In this document: positions 7,950 through 16,494 of the stretch, piece after piece
Numbering within the stretch: the first letter of the stretch is position 1
Layout: each line of letters begins with the position of its first letter
IMG/VR virus record: IMGVR_UViG_3300027977_000059
Coordinates: 1-47,146 of that record
DNA from: a virus
DNA: 47,146 nt
Direction: 5' to 3' (one strand)
Made by a program: the position numbers and the translations under genes
The notes under the pieces: generated by a model
Told to the model about the DNA's origin: nothing
Database searches by the model: none
The model's input: only the letters and a program-made list of their open reading frames with translations

Positions 7950-8771
7950 ATGAAATACATAAACACATTTTCAAAGGAGGGGTTTGTTAATCTATTTGCG
8001 GATTATATAATAAAAAATATTGACCCCATCCACAAATCACGTTTTCAAGTTATTGATTTTAAATCATTTTTGGTTGTATATGGTTCAACATCCTCTGATA
8101 CTGTTTTGGACTTAAATAAACTTAGAGACACCTTTGTTGAACAACATAAATCTTTAATTGATTTTCTAAATCTAAAACATATTAACATCATTGACTTAAT
8201 TGATTATAGAGAACCACTAAATTCAAATGAATTTCATTTCACATATTACAATAGTGATAGACCAATATTCAATCAAAAGGTAATTGATGAAGTTAATAGA
8301 GAAACAGAATATAACAAAGAGTTTTTGAATAACATAAATTATACAGACAAGTTGGAGTTAGAATTCTATTCCCCATTTATGTCTCACAACTTAACTATTG
8401 TCAATTCTACGAACTTTATGTCCGTGTCCTCATCTTTCCCTTATGGTTATAGTCTAAATCTTGGTAGGAGAGAGTTTTATTATGGGGAGTATGTCTGTAA
8501 TCATCTGTTTGATATTTTGGTCACAGATAAGATTCTATTCAAATATACCTCTGATATAATTGATGATGATTTGAATGTAGATATTGTTTGTGATTCAATA
8601 TATGATTTTAAAGATATCAAATCATTGGTGCTAGATGTATTTGATTTTAACTTTAATAAGTTCGTCAATGACTATCTAAATGACTTTGATATTGAAACCG
8701 ATATTACTAATCAGTTGGGCGATAAACCTTGGTTGGTTAAAGATAGAATGAAAGATTTGATTATATTTTAA
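7950..8771 (+). CDS. Conserved phage hypothetical protein
   Basis: 273 aa, plus strand. Recognisable pieces such as DPIHKSRFQVIDF and TSSDTVLDLNKLRDTF suggest a conserved phage family, but I cannot name a function. It contains no Walker, zinc or membrane motif. The region around residues 170-180 (YGYSLNLGRREFYYGEY) is glycine- and tyrosine-rich, and the C-terminal third is acidic. It is followed at once by a bidirectional terminator shared with the convergent gene at 8810-9262. Confidence 0.78.
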   Translation: MKYINTFSKEGFVNLFADYIIKNIDPIHKSRFQVIDFKSFLVVYGSTSSDTVLDLNKLRDTFVEQHKSLIDFLNLKHINIIDLIDYREPLNSNEFHFTYYNSDRPIFNQKVIDEVNRETEYNKEFLNNINYTDKLELEFYSPFMSHNLTIVNSTNFMSVSSSFPYGYSLNLGRREFYYGEYVCNHLFDILVTDKILFKYTSDIIDDDLNVDIVCDSIYDFKDIKSLVLDVFDFNFNKFVNDYLNDFDIETDITNQLGDKPWLVKDRMKDLIIF

Positions 8772-8774
8772 ATT

Positions 8775-8806
8775 AAAAATCCCCACCTTAGAGATGGGGA
8801 TTTTTT
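8775..8806. terminator. Bidirectional terminator
   Basis: A AATCCCCA / TGGGGATT stem flanked by an A-run on the left and a T-run on the right, lying between two convergent genes. Confidence 0.8.
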
Positions 8807-8809
8807 GTT

Positions 8810-9262
8810 TTAGTTAATTGTGTATAACTCAAAATATACATACAATTCACCCTGAAAGTTATCAGCTCCTTCGGTTGCGGGATTTGCGTTATATAACTTA
8901 AATTCCAATCCTATAGGACCTCCAGTTGAAATCAAATAAGGTATTGCGTTATCATCACCTGTCTGACTATAATACACCGAGAACTGTACATACACATTAT
9001 CTATATTACCTACAGTTAAATCCAATGCTGGATTATTGATGTAAAATGTTACATTACTAGTAAACGCGGATGTTGGTGCTGTTGCCGCTGTAATATTAGT
9101 AATGTCAATAATCCCAAATGTTGTATCTACTGTAACGGTATTAGTTACATCCAAATCCAATTCATAATGTTTAGTGTCTTTTCCAGTTACATTGATTCCG
9201 TTTACTGATAACGAAGTTGTGTCAACTGTGTCTGTGATTAATCTGTCTACTTTTAATGGCAT
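8810..9262 (-). CDS. Beta-rich protein, possible virion surface protein
   Basis: 150 aa, rich in Thr, Val, Asn and Asp with almost no Lys or Arg. It consists of alternating beta-strand patterns (DTVDTTSLSVNGINVTG, NTVTVDTTFGIIDITN). This is the composition of phage head-decoration or fibre proteins, but no specific family is recognised. It is a single-gene unit between two terminators, as expected for a strongly expressed structural gene. Assignment as structural is inference. Confidence 0.7.
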   Translation of the reverse strand: MPLKVDRLITDTVDTTSLSVNGINVTGKDTKHYELDLDVTNTVTVDTTFGIIDITNITAATAPTSAFTSNVTFYINNPALDLTVGNIDNVYVQFSVYYSQTGDDNAIPYLISTGGPIGLEFKLYNANPATEGADNFQGELYVYFELYTIN

Positions 9263-9340
9263 AATTTGTTTTTTTTTAGTTTATGTTTATTTCAATATAA
9301 ATATTTACAATATCAATAAAGTCATTATAATGTGAAATCA

Positions 9341-9370
9341 AAAATCCCCACCGATTATGATGGGGATTGT
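9341..9370 (-). terminator. Rho-independent terminator
   Basis: On the minus strand AATCCCCA, a 10-base loop, TGGGGATTTTT. It lies directly after the glutaredoxin gene. Confidence 0.75.
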
Positions 9371-9371
9371 T

Positions 9372-9659
9372 TTACATTAAGAACTTTTTAATTATTTCAA
9401 GACCTTCCTCCAATTCATTGAAATCAACCTCTGGAGCAAATAACATTGGTATTGGTTCATCTGATTCACTTTCATCAACCAACATAAATGATGGAACGTA
9501 ATCCTTACCAGTTAATTCAACAAAGATGTCAAACTCATCACTATACTCATCAATGTCCCTATCGTAAAAATGAATTCCATTATCTTTTAACATTTGTTTG
9601 AAGACTACACAATGGGGGCATCCCTTCATTGTATATAGGATTACCAACTTATTATCCAT
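9372..9659 (-). CDS. Glutaredoxin-like protein
   Basis: 95 aa. A CPHC active site lies in the standard position (LVILYTMKGCPHCVVFKQML, Cys14 and Cys17). It is followed by the beta strand HFYDRDIDEY, a cis-proline region (YVPSFMLVD) and a C-terminal helix. In T4-like phages, glutaredoxin or thioredoxin supplies electrons to ribonucleotide reductase. No reductase gene is present in this window, so that link is inference. The gene overlaps the thioredoxin gene by 8 bases. Confidence 0.9.
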   Translation of the reverse strand: MDNKLVILYTMKGCPHCVVFKQMLKDNGIHFYDRDIDEYSDEFDIFVELTGKDYVPSFMLVDESESDEPIPMLFAPEVDFNELEEGLEIIKKFLM

Positions 9660-9960
9660 TGATTAAGTTTTTAACGATTGTATTTAATTCTCCTTCAGTC
9701 ATTATTCCCGACTTAGTAAATACTTCCCCACCATTATTAAATGCCTTTGTTGTTGGTACAGCTCTGACACCTAATTCTATGGCATAGTCCCCATTGTGTT
9801 CAACGTTCATTGTGTACATAGGTATTTGAGAGTTTTCGGAAACTTTCTCAAATGTTGGTTTATACATTTTACATGGGCCGCAAAAGGACACCCAAAAGTC
9901 AACTATGACTTGTTCCCCATTATTAATCTTTGACTTTAATTCTTCACTTGTAATTTCCAT
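9652..9960 (-). CDS. Thioredoxin
   Basis: 102 aa, a normal thioredoxin length. The CGPC active site (VDFWVSFCGPCKMYKPTF) is at about residues 27-30. The cis-proline loop (VRAVPTTKAF) and C-terminal helix are also present. It is in an operon with a glutaredoxin downstream and a small unknown gene upstream. A cytoplasmic dithiol reductase, probably supporting nucleotide reduction during phage growth. Confidence 0.95.
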   Translation of the reverse strand: MEITSEELKSKINNGEQVIVDFWVSFCGPCKMYKPTFEKVSENSQIPMYTMNVEHNGDYAIELGVRAVPTTKAFNNGGEVFTKSGIMTEGELNTIVKNLING

Positions 9961-10277
9961 TATTTGTTTAATTTTATAAGATTATGTAATGTAAATTCGG
10001 CAACATTCAATCTGTCTACCGTAGTAAAAATAAATATATTAATACCCCCTTTTATGTAAATAAGAATTCCACTTGAGTCATATTCGACTAGTCTGTCCAC
10101 CTCAACAATCTTATAGTCAATGACTTCCTTATTCACATATATAAGATATGATTTGTTAAGGAATTTCTCAATTTTTTCCTTATCAATTTTTTCATTTTCA
10201 AGATATAAAATTGATGGTTCAACCTTATATCTTTCCTTGAAAATTCTGGTTATTCGTTCATCAAAAGAGTAGTTCAT
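9960..10277 (-). CDS. Hypothetical protein
   Basis: 105 aa, not recognised. Residues 1-45 are charged and helical. Residues 60-90 look like paired beta strands (SSGILIYIKGGINIFIFTT). It overlaps the 571-aa gene upstream by 17 bases and the thioredoxin start by one base, so it is part of that operon. Confidence 0.65.
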   Translation of the reverse strand: MNYSFDERITRIFKERYKVEPSILYLENEKIDKEKIEKFLNKSYLIYVNKEVIDYKIVEVDRLVEYDSSGILIYIKGGINIFIFTTVDRLNVAEFTLHNLIKLNK

Positions 10278-11976
10278 CTATAAAGTTTGTATCTGGTGTT
10301 CTAATTAAGTTAAAGGATGGTTTATATATTTCAATTGAGCTATTATCAAATCTCAATGTTCTATTTATTTTTTTCCCTCTTTGTCCTGGTGTCATATATA
10401 TTTCCTTAAGGTCATTAAAGATAATTTTCCCTTCAAGTTTCACCCCTTTATATTCAACAGAATAATTTGGTAGTTCAAATATATTATTATCCATTATATA
10501 TTTAATCCGTTTATCCATTTCTTCCAAATATGAATCCCAAGTTATGTCCAATTGTTTATTAAACCTACCCAAACTTTGAACTCTAACCAATTCAATATTA
10601 TCTTCATCTCCATATATTTTGTACTCCACAGAAGCTCTTTCCTCCCCTTCTATGTCACCAACCCTAATGGATATAATTATTGATTCTGGACGATTGTTGT
10701 AAGTTCTAACACAATTTGATTGGACAATACTTTCCATTGAATATTCTTGAAATGTTGTTAATAAGACTGGATAATAGTTATCCATTGGTTCTTCAACAAT
10801 TTCCTTAAATCTTGGGTTATACATTCTTTGATATCTTGGATCTTTGAATTTGGCAACCTTCTCACTCCAAATGAAATGTTCTGAATTAAATTCGGCATAT
10901 GTTTTTGATTTCCAAGTTACAGGTTCAAATTGACTAAGTTTATCTCTGAATTCCAAATGGTCAATGAATGTATTATGATTGATTGAACCATTTATCATAA
11001 GTTTGAATATATCAAAACAATTTAATAACTCATTTTTGGAAAATGAATACATATAATACGGATAATAGAGATGTTCTATACCAGGCATTGGGGGTGATTC
11101 AACAATATATTTAATCACACTATCCTCCTTGGATAATATAAAATTATTACCAAATAATTCTAAAGCAAATCTCAAATTATATATTCCCCTAACTGTTGTA
11201 ACTGTATGTAGAACCCTTTTAATCTTATCACCATTCAATCTATTAACACTCATATAAGCATCAATGAATTTGAACTTATGTTTCTTATATATTTTCTTGG
11301 TTATTTGGGGGTATGATGGTTTAAATATATGCCAATTGTTTGGTAATTTAACCCCAATTCCATCCAAATAATGTTTATATATTCTGATGTCAGGACTAAC
11401 AATTGAATTGTCTAGATTGGGGATATGTTCCAAAAATAAGTCAAAGCACTTATTGATTTCTTTTGTATTTAAATCAACTTCTTCAAAAGTTTGTGGTTTA
11501 ATATTATTTGGTTTAAAATATTGGAATATAACCTTGGAGAGAGTTGAAAGTGGGGTTAAATACCAAGTATTTTTATGGATAGTATTAAATTTCTTTTTTC
11601 TTCGTATTGTATTATTACCTGTGTATATTTCATTTTTCTTGTAATTGTAAGTTACAAATTTAATGAACATATGTTTATTAAAATACTTTTGTCCCACCAT
11701 TCTATGATTACTATAAAAATAGAACTTGAGTGAGACCTTATCTTCTGAGGTTTCTACTTTAATCCTATATCTATCGTGTCTACATTCAGCAAATTGATTT
11801 CCGTAATTACTAACAAAAGATTTGTCATCAAATAATGTTTCCAATAAACTGTCAAAAATATATTCCGGCTGAAAAAAGAATGGGTTGTCTTGTTTCGGTT
11901 TGTCTATTATGTCACAATAATTCTTATATGTTTTTGTTAGATATTTTTCAATCTTATATTCGTATATTACCCCCAT
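10261..11976 (-). CDS. PcfJ-like protein (tentative)
   Basis: 571 aa. A C-terminal block near residues 400-450 (FQEYSMESIVQSNCVRTY, then ESIIISIRVG and ASVEYKI) resembles the core of PcfJ-like proteins, where a (H/N)CV-x-x-Y motif is followed by a strand ending IR and an E-x-x strand. PcfJ-like genes are common on plasmids and phages but have no settled biochemical role. The N-terminal 350 residues are rich in Tyr, Phe, Asn and Lys and not recognised. The gene heads the thioredoxin/glutaredoxin operon. Confidence 0.6.
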   Translation of the reverse strand: MGVIYEYKIEKYLTKTYKNYCDIIDKPKQDNPFFFQPEYIFDSLLETLFDDKSFVSNYGNQFAECRHDRYRIKVETSEDKVSLKFYFYSNHRMVGQKYFNKHMFIKFVTYNYKKNEIYTGNNTIRRKKKFNTIHKNTWYLTPLSTLSKVIFQYFKPNNIKPQTFEEVDLNTKEINKCFDLFLEHIPNLDNSIVSPDIRIYKHYLDGIGVKLPNNWHIFKPSYPQITKKIYKKHKFKFIDAYMSVNRLNGDKIKRVLHTVTTVRGIYNLRFALELFGNNFILSKEDSVIKYIVESPPMPGIEHLYYPYYMYSFSKNELLNCFDIFKLMINGSINHNTFIDHLEFRDKLSQFEPVTWKSKTYAEFNSEHFIWSEKVAKFKDPRYQRMYNPRFKEIVEEPMDNYYPVLLTTFQEYSMESIVQSNCVRTYNNRPESIIISIRVGDIEGEERASVEYKIYGDEDNIELVRVQSLGRFNKQLDITWDSYLEEMDKRIKYIMDNNIFELPNYSVEYKGVKLEGKIIFNDLKEIYMTPGQRGKKINRTLRFDNSSIEIYKPSFNLIRTPDTNFIDELLF

Positions 11977-12003
11977 ATAATTTCTTTTAGAAATTAATAA
12001 TAA

Positions 12004-12038
12004 AAAATGGGGAGAATATCAAGTATCTCCCCATTTTA
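12004..12038 (-). terminator. Rho-independent terminator
   Basis: On the minus strand AAATGGGGAGA, a 10-base loop, TCTCCCCATTTTTTA. It ends the DUF932 transcript. Confidence 0.8.
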
Positions 12039-12041
12039 TTT

Positions 12042-12791
12042 TTAATAGACAAGAGTGTCGGCAAGTTCCCAGAGTTTGGTGTTCATGGTGTTGGTCGCCA
12101 TAATGTTCTTGAGACCTTTGAGAGAGGTTTTCTTGCCAGCCTGACTTCTGTACTCAAGTCCGCCTTTTACGAACTTCTCTTGTACAATGTTGAAGGTAGT
12201 CCAAAGGTTGTCATCATTGTCGCCAGTTCTTTGTGGAGTAATCAACTCCTCATAATCCACGAATGGAACTGAACCCATTCCCCACTTGATGATTGATGCG
12301 TCCTTTGCAAACTGAATCTTCTCACCTTCCGTCATCATTCTGTCCATCATCTTATCAACTGAGCTTTGGATGAGTGGAAGTTTCTTGGAGAAACTCTCAG
12401 TAAGTTTCTTAACTTCCTCACTATCAAATCCCATGTGACGGATATTGAATTGTTCGGCTGTTGCAGTTGGGACTGTAAGACCGTTGGAACAAACCAATCT
12501 GAAGAGCCCAGCACCTACATTCAGAGTTGTCATACCATTGTGGCTGTTACGGATTATTGCCTCAACTAATGTGTCACCAACTTTTGGTAGTTCTCCGTTT
12601 CTGAACCTCAACTCGTGAGTACCATACAAATCCTTACCATTTTGTTTGACTGAGGAGAGTTCCCATCCTTGGTTGGTAAAGTTTTCCACTATATCCATAG
12701 TTGGTACAAACATGTATTTGTTGGACATTTTAGGATCTGCTGAAGTTGCGAATACTGCTGGAGCGATAGATTTGATTTCTTGGATTGTCAT
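12042..12791 (-). CDS. DUF932 family protein
   Basis: 249 aa. Typical DUF932 landmarks are present: THELRFRNG, then RNSHNGMTTLNVGAGLFRLVCSNGL near residues 80-107, then a helical C-terminal half. The family is common in phages and plasmids and has no firm function. The third-position GC is visibly higher than in neighbouring genes. It has its own upstream element and its own terminator, which suggests strong independent expression. Confidence 0.9.
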   Translation of the reverse strand: MTIQEIKSIAPAVFATSADPKMSNKYMFVPTMDIVENFTNQGWELSSVKQNGKDLYGTHELRFRNGELPKVGDTLVEAIIRNSHNGMTTLNVGAGLFRLVCSNGLTVPTATAEQFNIRHMGFDSEEVKKLTESFSKKLPLIQSSVDKMMDRMMTEGEKIQFAKDASIIKWGMGSVPFVDYEELITPQRTGDNDDNLWTTFNIVQEKFVKGGLEYRSQAGKKTSLKGLKNIMATNTMNTKLWELADTLVY

Positions 12792-12810
12792 ATGATTTAT
12801 GTTTTTAATT

Positions 12811-12863
12811 GGTTGATAATTAACTTACAATACTATAAACCTAAGATTGGGGTGGAAAGTTCC
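12811..12863 (-). promoter_or_regulatory. Repeated upstream element, copy A
   Basis: 53-base element 20 bases before the DUF932 ATG. On the minus strand it runs from GGAACTTTCC through CACCCCAATCTTAGG to TTTATAGTATTGTAAGTT. Copies B and C lie at nearly the same distance before two other small genes. TTTC-N19-TAGTATTG inside it resembles the Bacteroidota promoter form TTTG-N19-TAnnTTTG. Confidence 0.6.
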
Positions 12864-12876
12864 TATAGTTTAAAAT

Positions 12877-13101
12877 TTATTTTACTAATTCAATATAAGT
12901 ACTCCCCATAAATGAACCTTTAAGGTTGAAAGTTAAGGTAGAAAATAAACCTGAATGATTACTTACTTTGAAGTATCTACCTGATGGAGTAATTTCTGTT
13001 ACAACACCTTCTTCACCATCAACATTTAAAAATTTTTTATGGAGAACTGAATCTTGTCCTACTGAAATAGTAATTCCCATTTTGTTAGTGAATGTCTTCA
13101 T
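12877..13101 (-). CDS. Small beta-barrel-like protein
   Basis: 74 aa, not recognised. The sequence alternates short strands with glycines (GITISVGQDSV, GEEGVVTEITPSGRYFKV), like a small SH3- or KOW-type barrel. It is a single-gene unit preceded by the repeated upstream element (copy B) and followed directly by copy A. Confidence 0.7.
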   Translation of the reverse strand: MKTFTNKMGITISVGQDSVLHKKFLNVDGEEGVVTEITPSGRYFKVSNHSGLFSTLTFNLKGSFMGSTYIELVK

Positions 13102-13120
13102 ATCAGATATATTTTTTATT

Positions 13121-13173
13121 GGTGGATAATAAACTTACAATATTATAAACCTAAGATTGGGGTGGAAAGTTCC
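13121..13173 (-). promoter_or_regulatory. Repeated upstream element, copy B
   Basis: Nearly identical to copy A over 53 bases and placed exactly 20 bases before the ATG at 13101. The conserved parts are GGAACTTTCCACCCC, CTTAGGTTTATA and TATTGTAAGTT. Confidence 0.6.
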
Positions 13174-13191
13174 CTAAAGATTTATATTTTT

Positions 13192-13383
13192 TTAAAATTT
13201 GGTTTTGAACCGTAAATTCAATTCATCGAATAAAGAATTAATCTTATCAATTTCCTTTTGGTAAAATTCCTTTACCTCTGTATATTCAGTTTTATCCATT
13301 TCTCTAACGAAATGATTTCTGAGAGTAAGTGTGTGTGCTGTCAAGAGAACAAATTGTTCCCCAGATAATTTGAAGTTTTTCAT
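13192..13383 (-). CDS. Small helical protein
   Basis: 63 aa, mostly alpha-helical (SGEQFVLLTAHTLTLRNHF and EFYQKEIDKINSLFDELN). Function unknown. It is a monocistronic unit preceded by the diverged third copy of the upstream element. Confidence 0.65.
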   Translation of the reverse strand: MKNFKLSGEQFVLLTAHTLTLRNHFVREMDKTEYTEVKEFYQKEIDKINSLFDELNLRFKTKF

Positions 13384-13400
13384 AATGATGGATTTTAATA

Positions 13401-13452
13401 TTAAATAATCAACTTACAATACAATAAACCAAGGTCACCCCCAGTTAGTTCC
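13401..13452 (-). promoter_or_regulatory. Repeated upstream element, copy C (diverged)
   Basis: It shares the GGTTTAT-x-GTATTGTAAGTT core with copies A and B, 18 bases before the ATG at 13383. The distal half has diverged (GGAACTAACTGGGGGTGACC). Confidence 0.5.
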
Positions 13453-13470
13453 AAGAAGTTCAAAATATTT

Positions 13471-13749
13471 TTAATTTAATGAAAATAAACCATATTTGGT
13501 TTCAATGAATACACCATCCAAAGTTAATATTCCTTTTGGATTTTTCTTAATACTCACAACAACATCAATCAGTTGTGTTCTGGTTGGGATGAGATCCAAT
13601 CCAGCGTCAAGGTTTTTATAACAAAGTTCTTTTACCTTCTCATAAAAAACTTCTTTGAGGTCTCCCCCAATTAATTCCATTAACTCGTTGGGGTTTTTCT
13701 CAAAGAAGTTTATAAAATTCTTAATGTATATTTCAACATCTATGTTCAT
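13471..13749 (-). CDS. Hypothetical protein
   Basis: 92 aa, not recognised. The N-terminal helices (IDVEIYIKNFINFFEKNPNE) are followed by a beta-type end (GILTLDGVFIETKYGLF). It lies 13 bases downstream of the leucine-rich-repeat gene, probably in the same transcript. Confidence 0.65.
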   Translation of the reverse strand: MNIDVEIYIKNFINFFEKNPNELMELIGGDLKEVFYEKVKELCYKNLDAGLDLIPTRTQLIDVVVSIKKNPKGILTLDGVFIETKYGLFSLN

Positions 13750-13762
13750 AATAATTTATTTT

Positions 13763-15325
13763 TTATTGTACATAAAACATTCCATCTTTTCTTTCAATCA
13801 ATTTCTCTTTCAAAACTGGTGGTATCATAGGATTACTACCTCTAAGTACTATAAAATTCAATTCTTCCAATTCACTGATACTTTCTGGTAGTTGTTTCAC
13901 TAGGGGACAATTAAGAATAGAAAGAAATGTCAAGTTTTTCAAGTTTGAAACTGTATTTGGGATATTTTTAGCTGAAGCGTCAAATACCAATGAAGTTAGT
14001 TCGGTAAATCTACCAATAGAATCTGGTATTTCAAAAGCTCTGTTTTGGTCTTTTGTACTGTTAATAAGTTGTAAAATTTTAATATTAGCAGGTAATTTAT
14101 CTAACAAAGCTTCAAAACCAAATATTTCAAAAATTCCTTTACTAGTTGGGTAGGTAATGATTGCTTCCTCATTACTACTCATAACATATTTTTTAAATAA
14201 CATCTCAAATCCCTCTCTGAATATTGGTAATCCATCAAATATTTCTCTCATTATACCATTCTGACCAAAATATTTACCCAAATCAATTTGGCGGTCTAAT
14301 AAATCCATAAATTGTTCTTTAATGAAATTAAATTGGAATCTATTTTTTGGTAATCCCGACTTTGGTGATACATTACCACCGTCATTTGTTGGTAAAATAA
14401 CATACAATGGGGAATCTATAGCACATTTTGTTTTAACATTTTCATAAGGTGTTGTGTAATAATCAAAGTTACTTACATATCCTTTTTCACCTTTTAATAG
14501 AGCGTTACCTGGTGCCGAAGTACACCAATTAGACTCACCATCATTTTTCAATTGACTTCCACCATAAAATACTGCCGCGTGTCTAGCCAATGGATTTTTA
14601 GGATTAATTTCAACAACAACCCAATCTTTACCTTGATAAACTATCGGACAATCAAATTTACTATAAGGATTATCACCTTGAACTTTTTCAGCTTCTTTCC
14701 TAACCTGTTTATTTATATTTTTTTCCGGTATTTGATAATTCATACAGACATCACCCAAATCTTTTGGTGTTAATTTATTGATGTCTTTTTTATCTAAAGG
14801 TAATAAATCTTTAAATTTCTTTAATTGATGGAATTTAATTAAATCAGTTTTAAGACTAGGTAAATCCTCAATAAAAAGTCTACGATATTCTGTAACTGCT
14901 CTTTTGTATTCTGGTGATTTGGGGTCTAGTTCTTTTATATTACTTGGTAATTTTGCGGCATAATAAGATAATATCCAATTTGCATATTCACCAACTTTCA
15001 CTTTTTCCATATCATCTATACTAGCACCATCAATATCAAAATTAGATGGCTCAGTTCCAGCTATACAAGGTGATGTTGCACAAGGTATTGTTGTTGGGTC
15101 GGAAAATATGATTTGTTTTAATACTTGAAATGGTGTTATTTGTACTTGTTCCAATTCATTTGTTTGGTCATTAAGTTTAGTCATTGTACTACCAGCCAAT
15201 TTACCTTTTGCATTTGGATTTTTTCTGAGGTCTTCTTCTGATGGTATTACCAATTTATCATACAACATCTTGAATCTAGATGTATTTTCAAGTATTAATC
15301 GTTTTAGTATTGATTTGAATCTCAT
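13763..15325 (-). CDS. Leader-bearing protein with WCT-type domain and C-terminal leucine-rich repeats
   Basis: 520 aa. The N-terminus (RFKSILKRLILEN) is a basic helix with an I-L-E|N site like other leaders here. The central region (about residues 250-320) has VVVEINPKNPLARHAAVFYG, ESNWCTSAPG and PLYVILP. This recalls the 'GAGTKWCT...YYII' domain found in many phage proteins. The last ~110 residues are about four leucine-rich repeats (IPDSIGRFTELTSLVFD, IPNTVSNLKNLTFLSIL, LPESISELEELNFIVLRG). If packaged, it could be delivered into the host and use the repeats to bind a protein. A TATTTATA box lies 15 bases before the start. Function is inferred only from architecture. Confidence 0.8.
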   Translation of the reverse strand: MRFKSILKRLILENTSRFKMLYDKLVIPSEEDLRKNPNAKGKLAGSTMTKLNDQTNELEQVQITPFQVLKQIIFSDPTTIPCATSPCIAGTEPSNFDIDGASIDDMEKVKVGEYANWILSYYAAKLPSNIKELDPKSPEYKRAVTEYRRLFIEDLPSLKTDLIKFHQLKKFKDLLPLDKKDINKLTPKDLGDVCMNYQIPEKNINKQVRKEAEKVQGDNPYSKFDCPIVYQGKDWVVVEINPKNPLARHAAVFYGGSQLKNDGESNWCTSAPGNALLKGEKGYVSNFDYYTTPYENVKTKCAIDSPLYVILPTNDGGNVSPKSGLPKNRFQFNFIKEQFMDLLDRQIDLGKYFGQNGIMREIFDGLPIFREGFEMLFKKYVMSSNEEAIITYPTSKGIFEIFGFEALLDKLPANIKILQLINSTKDQNRAFEIPDSIGRFTELTSLVFDASAKNIPNTVSNLKNLTFLSILNCPLVKQLPESISELEELNFIVLRGSNPMIPPVLKEKLIERKDGMFYVQ

Positions 15326-15340
15326 TGTAAAATTTTTATT

Positions 15341-15348
15341 TATAAATA
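15341..15348 (-). promoter_or_regulatory. TATTTATA octamer (putative phage promoter)
   Basis: TATTTATA on the minus strand, ending 15 bases before the ATG of the leucine-rich-repeat gene. Confidence 0.4.
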
Positions 15349-15413
15349 TCTTAAAAAATCAAAATCTTTATTAGTTATAAAAGTATGGTATTTTTATAAT
15401 AAAAAATATAGAT

Positions 15414-15560
15414 ATGAAACAAGAAAAAAGTTGCAAAAGTTGCAAAAAAGGTTTAAGTGGGCAACAAATTGGGTTATTCGGATTATCATTATTTATCCTT
15501 GGAACTTCCATTTATGGGACAATATTATTATTCAAAAATATTATTTCCCTTTTCTATTAA
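15414..15560 (+). CDS. Small membrane protein with CxxC motif
   Basis: 48 aa, plus strand. It begins [16 protein letters not shown] (a C-x-x-C pair) and continues with one membrane helix ([20 protein letters not shown]). It resembles tiny phage membrane proteins seen beside DnaJ-like genes in related genomes. It overlaps the 3' end of the convergent DnaJ gene by 20 bases. Function unknown. Confidence 0.72.
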   Translation: MKQEKSCKSCKKGLSGQQIGLFGLSLFILGTSIYGTILLFKNIISLFY

Positions 15561-16458
15561 ATTTAACATTTAGATAGATAATCAAATCCCCAATATACTC
15601 ACCCCTATATCCTTTTCCTTTTACCCTCAATGGTTTGGTTGAATCAAAATCATCTGGTAATTTGACGAGGATATTTCCATTGGGGTGGGGTATTTCAAGA
15701 TTTTCTTTGGATAAATCATTTAAGCTTAGATATGATTGATATATTAAATGATTTTCTCTCTTCTCAAAATTATCTTTTGGTTTAATGAACACACGAATAA
15801 TTAAATTACCATATCCCCCACTAAAATAATCACCCTTACCTTGTAATCTTAGAAACTGTCCTTCATCAATACCTTGGGGTATTTTGACCTTAATTGAATC
15901 TTTTTTGGGGTTTGTACCAGAACCACCACATCCATTACAAACTTTTTTAAATAACTCACCAACGCCTCTACAAGTGTTACAAGGTTGTCTTATTACTTGT
16001 TGAAAAAACCCTGACCCCATTGTTATTGTTGTATGTCCAACACCATTACATTGATGACATCTTATTCTTTCACCTCCAGCACCATTACAAGGTTCACATT
16101 TAATCTTTCGTTCATATTCAAATGTCTTTTCAACACCAATATATGATTCAAGACAACCAATTTCAACATTAACAACTTTCTCAGGAGCACTGGTTTTACG
16201 TTGTGTAAATCCCCCGCCATTGAAGAAGTCATTAAACATACTGCCTAAGTCACCATATGGATTTTTTCTTTGGTTATCGTATTGTTGTCGTTTGGTATCA
16301 TCCCCCAATATATCATAGGCTTGAGATATTTTTTTAAACTTCTCTTCATCCCCACTTTTGTCTGGATGATGTTCCATTGCCAACTTTCTATATGTCTTTT
16401 TGATTTCATCTGGGGTGGCGGTTTCAGTTACACCCAATATGTCATAGTAATTTTCCAT
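15541..16458 (-). CDS. dnaJ: DnaJ/Hsp40 co-chaperone
   Basis: 305 aa. J-domain at 1-65 with HPD at 31-33, a G/F-rich linker ([14 protein letters not shown]), four CxxCxGxG zinc repeats ([36 protein letters not shown]) at about 112-170, and a C-terminal substrate-binding domain. It is shorter than bacterial DnaJ (about 375 aa) because the second C-terminal beta domain is reduced. It would activate host DnaK. A phage copy may help fold virion proteins or support replication; that role is inference. Confidence 0.95.
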   Translation of the reverse strand: MENYYDILGVTETATPDEIKKTYRKLAMEHHPDKSGDEEKFKKISQAYDILGDDTKRQQYDNQRKNPYGDLGSMFNDFFNGGGFTQRKTSAPEKVVNVEIGCLESYIGVEKTFEYERKIKCEPCNGAGGERIRCHQCNGVGHTTITMGSGFFQQVIRQPCNTCRGVGELFKKVCNGCGGSGTNPKKDSIKVKIPQGIDEGQFLRLQGKGDYFSGGYGNLIIRVFIKPKDNFEKRENHLIYQSYLSLNDLSKENLEIPHPNGNILVKLPDDFDSTKPLRVKGKGYRGEYIGDLIIYLNVKFNRKGK

Positions 16459-16494
16459 TATTTATATTATTTAAAGTCTAATTATTTTTATATT

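Noticed and set aside
16270-16494. N-terminal extension of the 212-aa plus-strand gene to 16270
   Set aside because: It runs antisense through the J-domain of DnaJ; the ATG at 16495 begins the conserved sequence.
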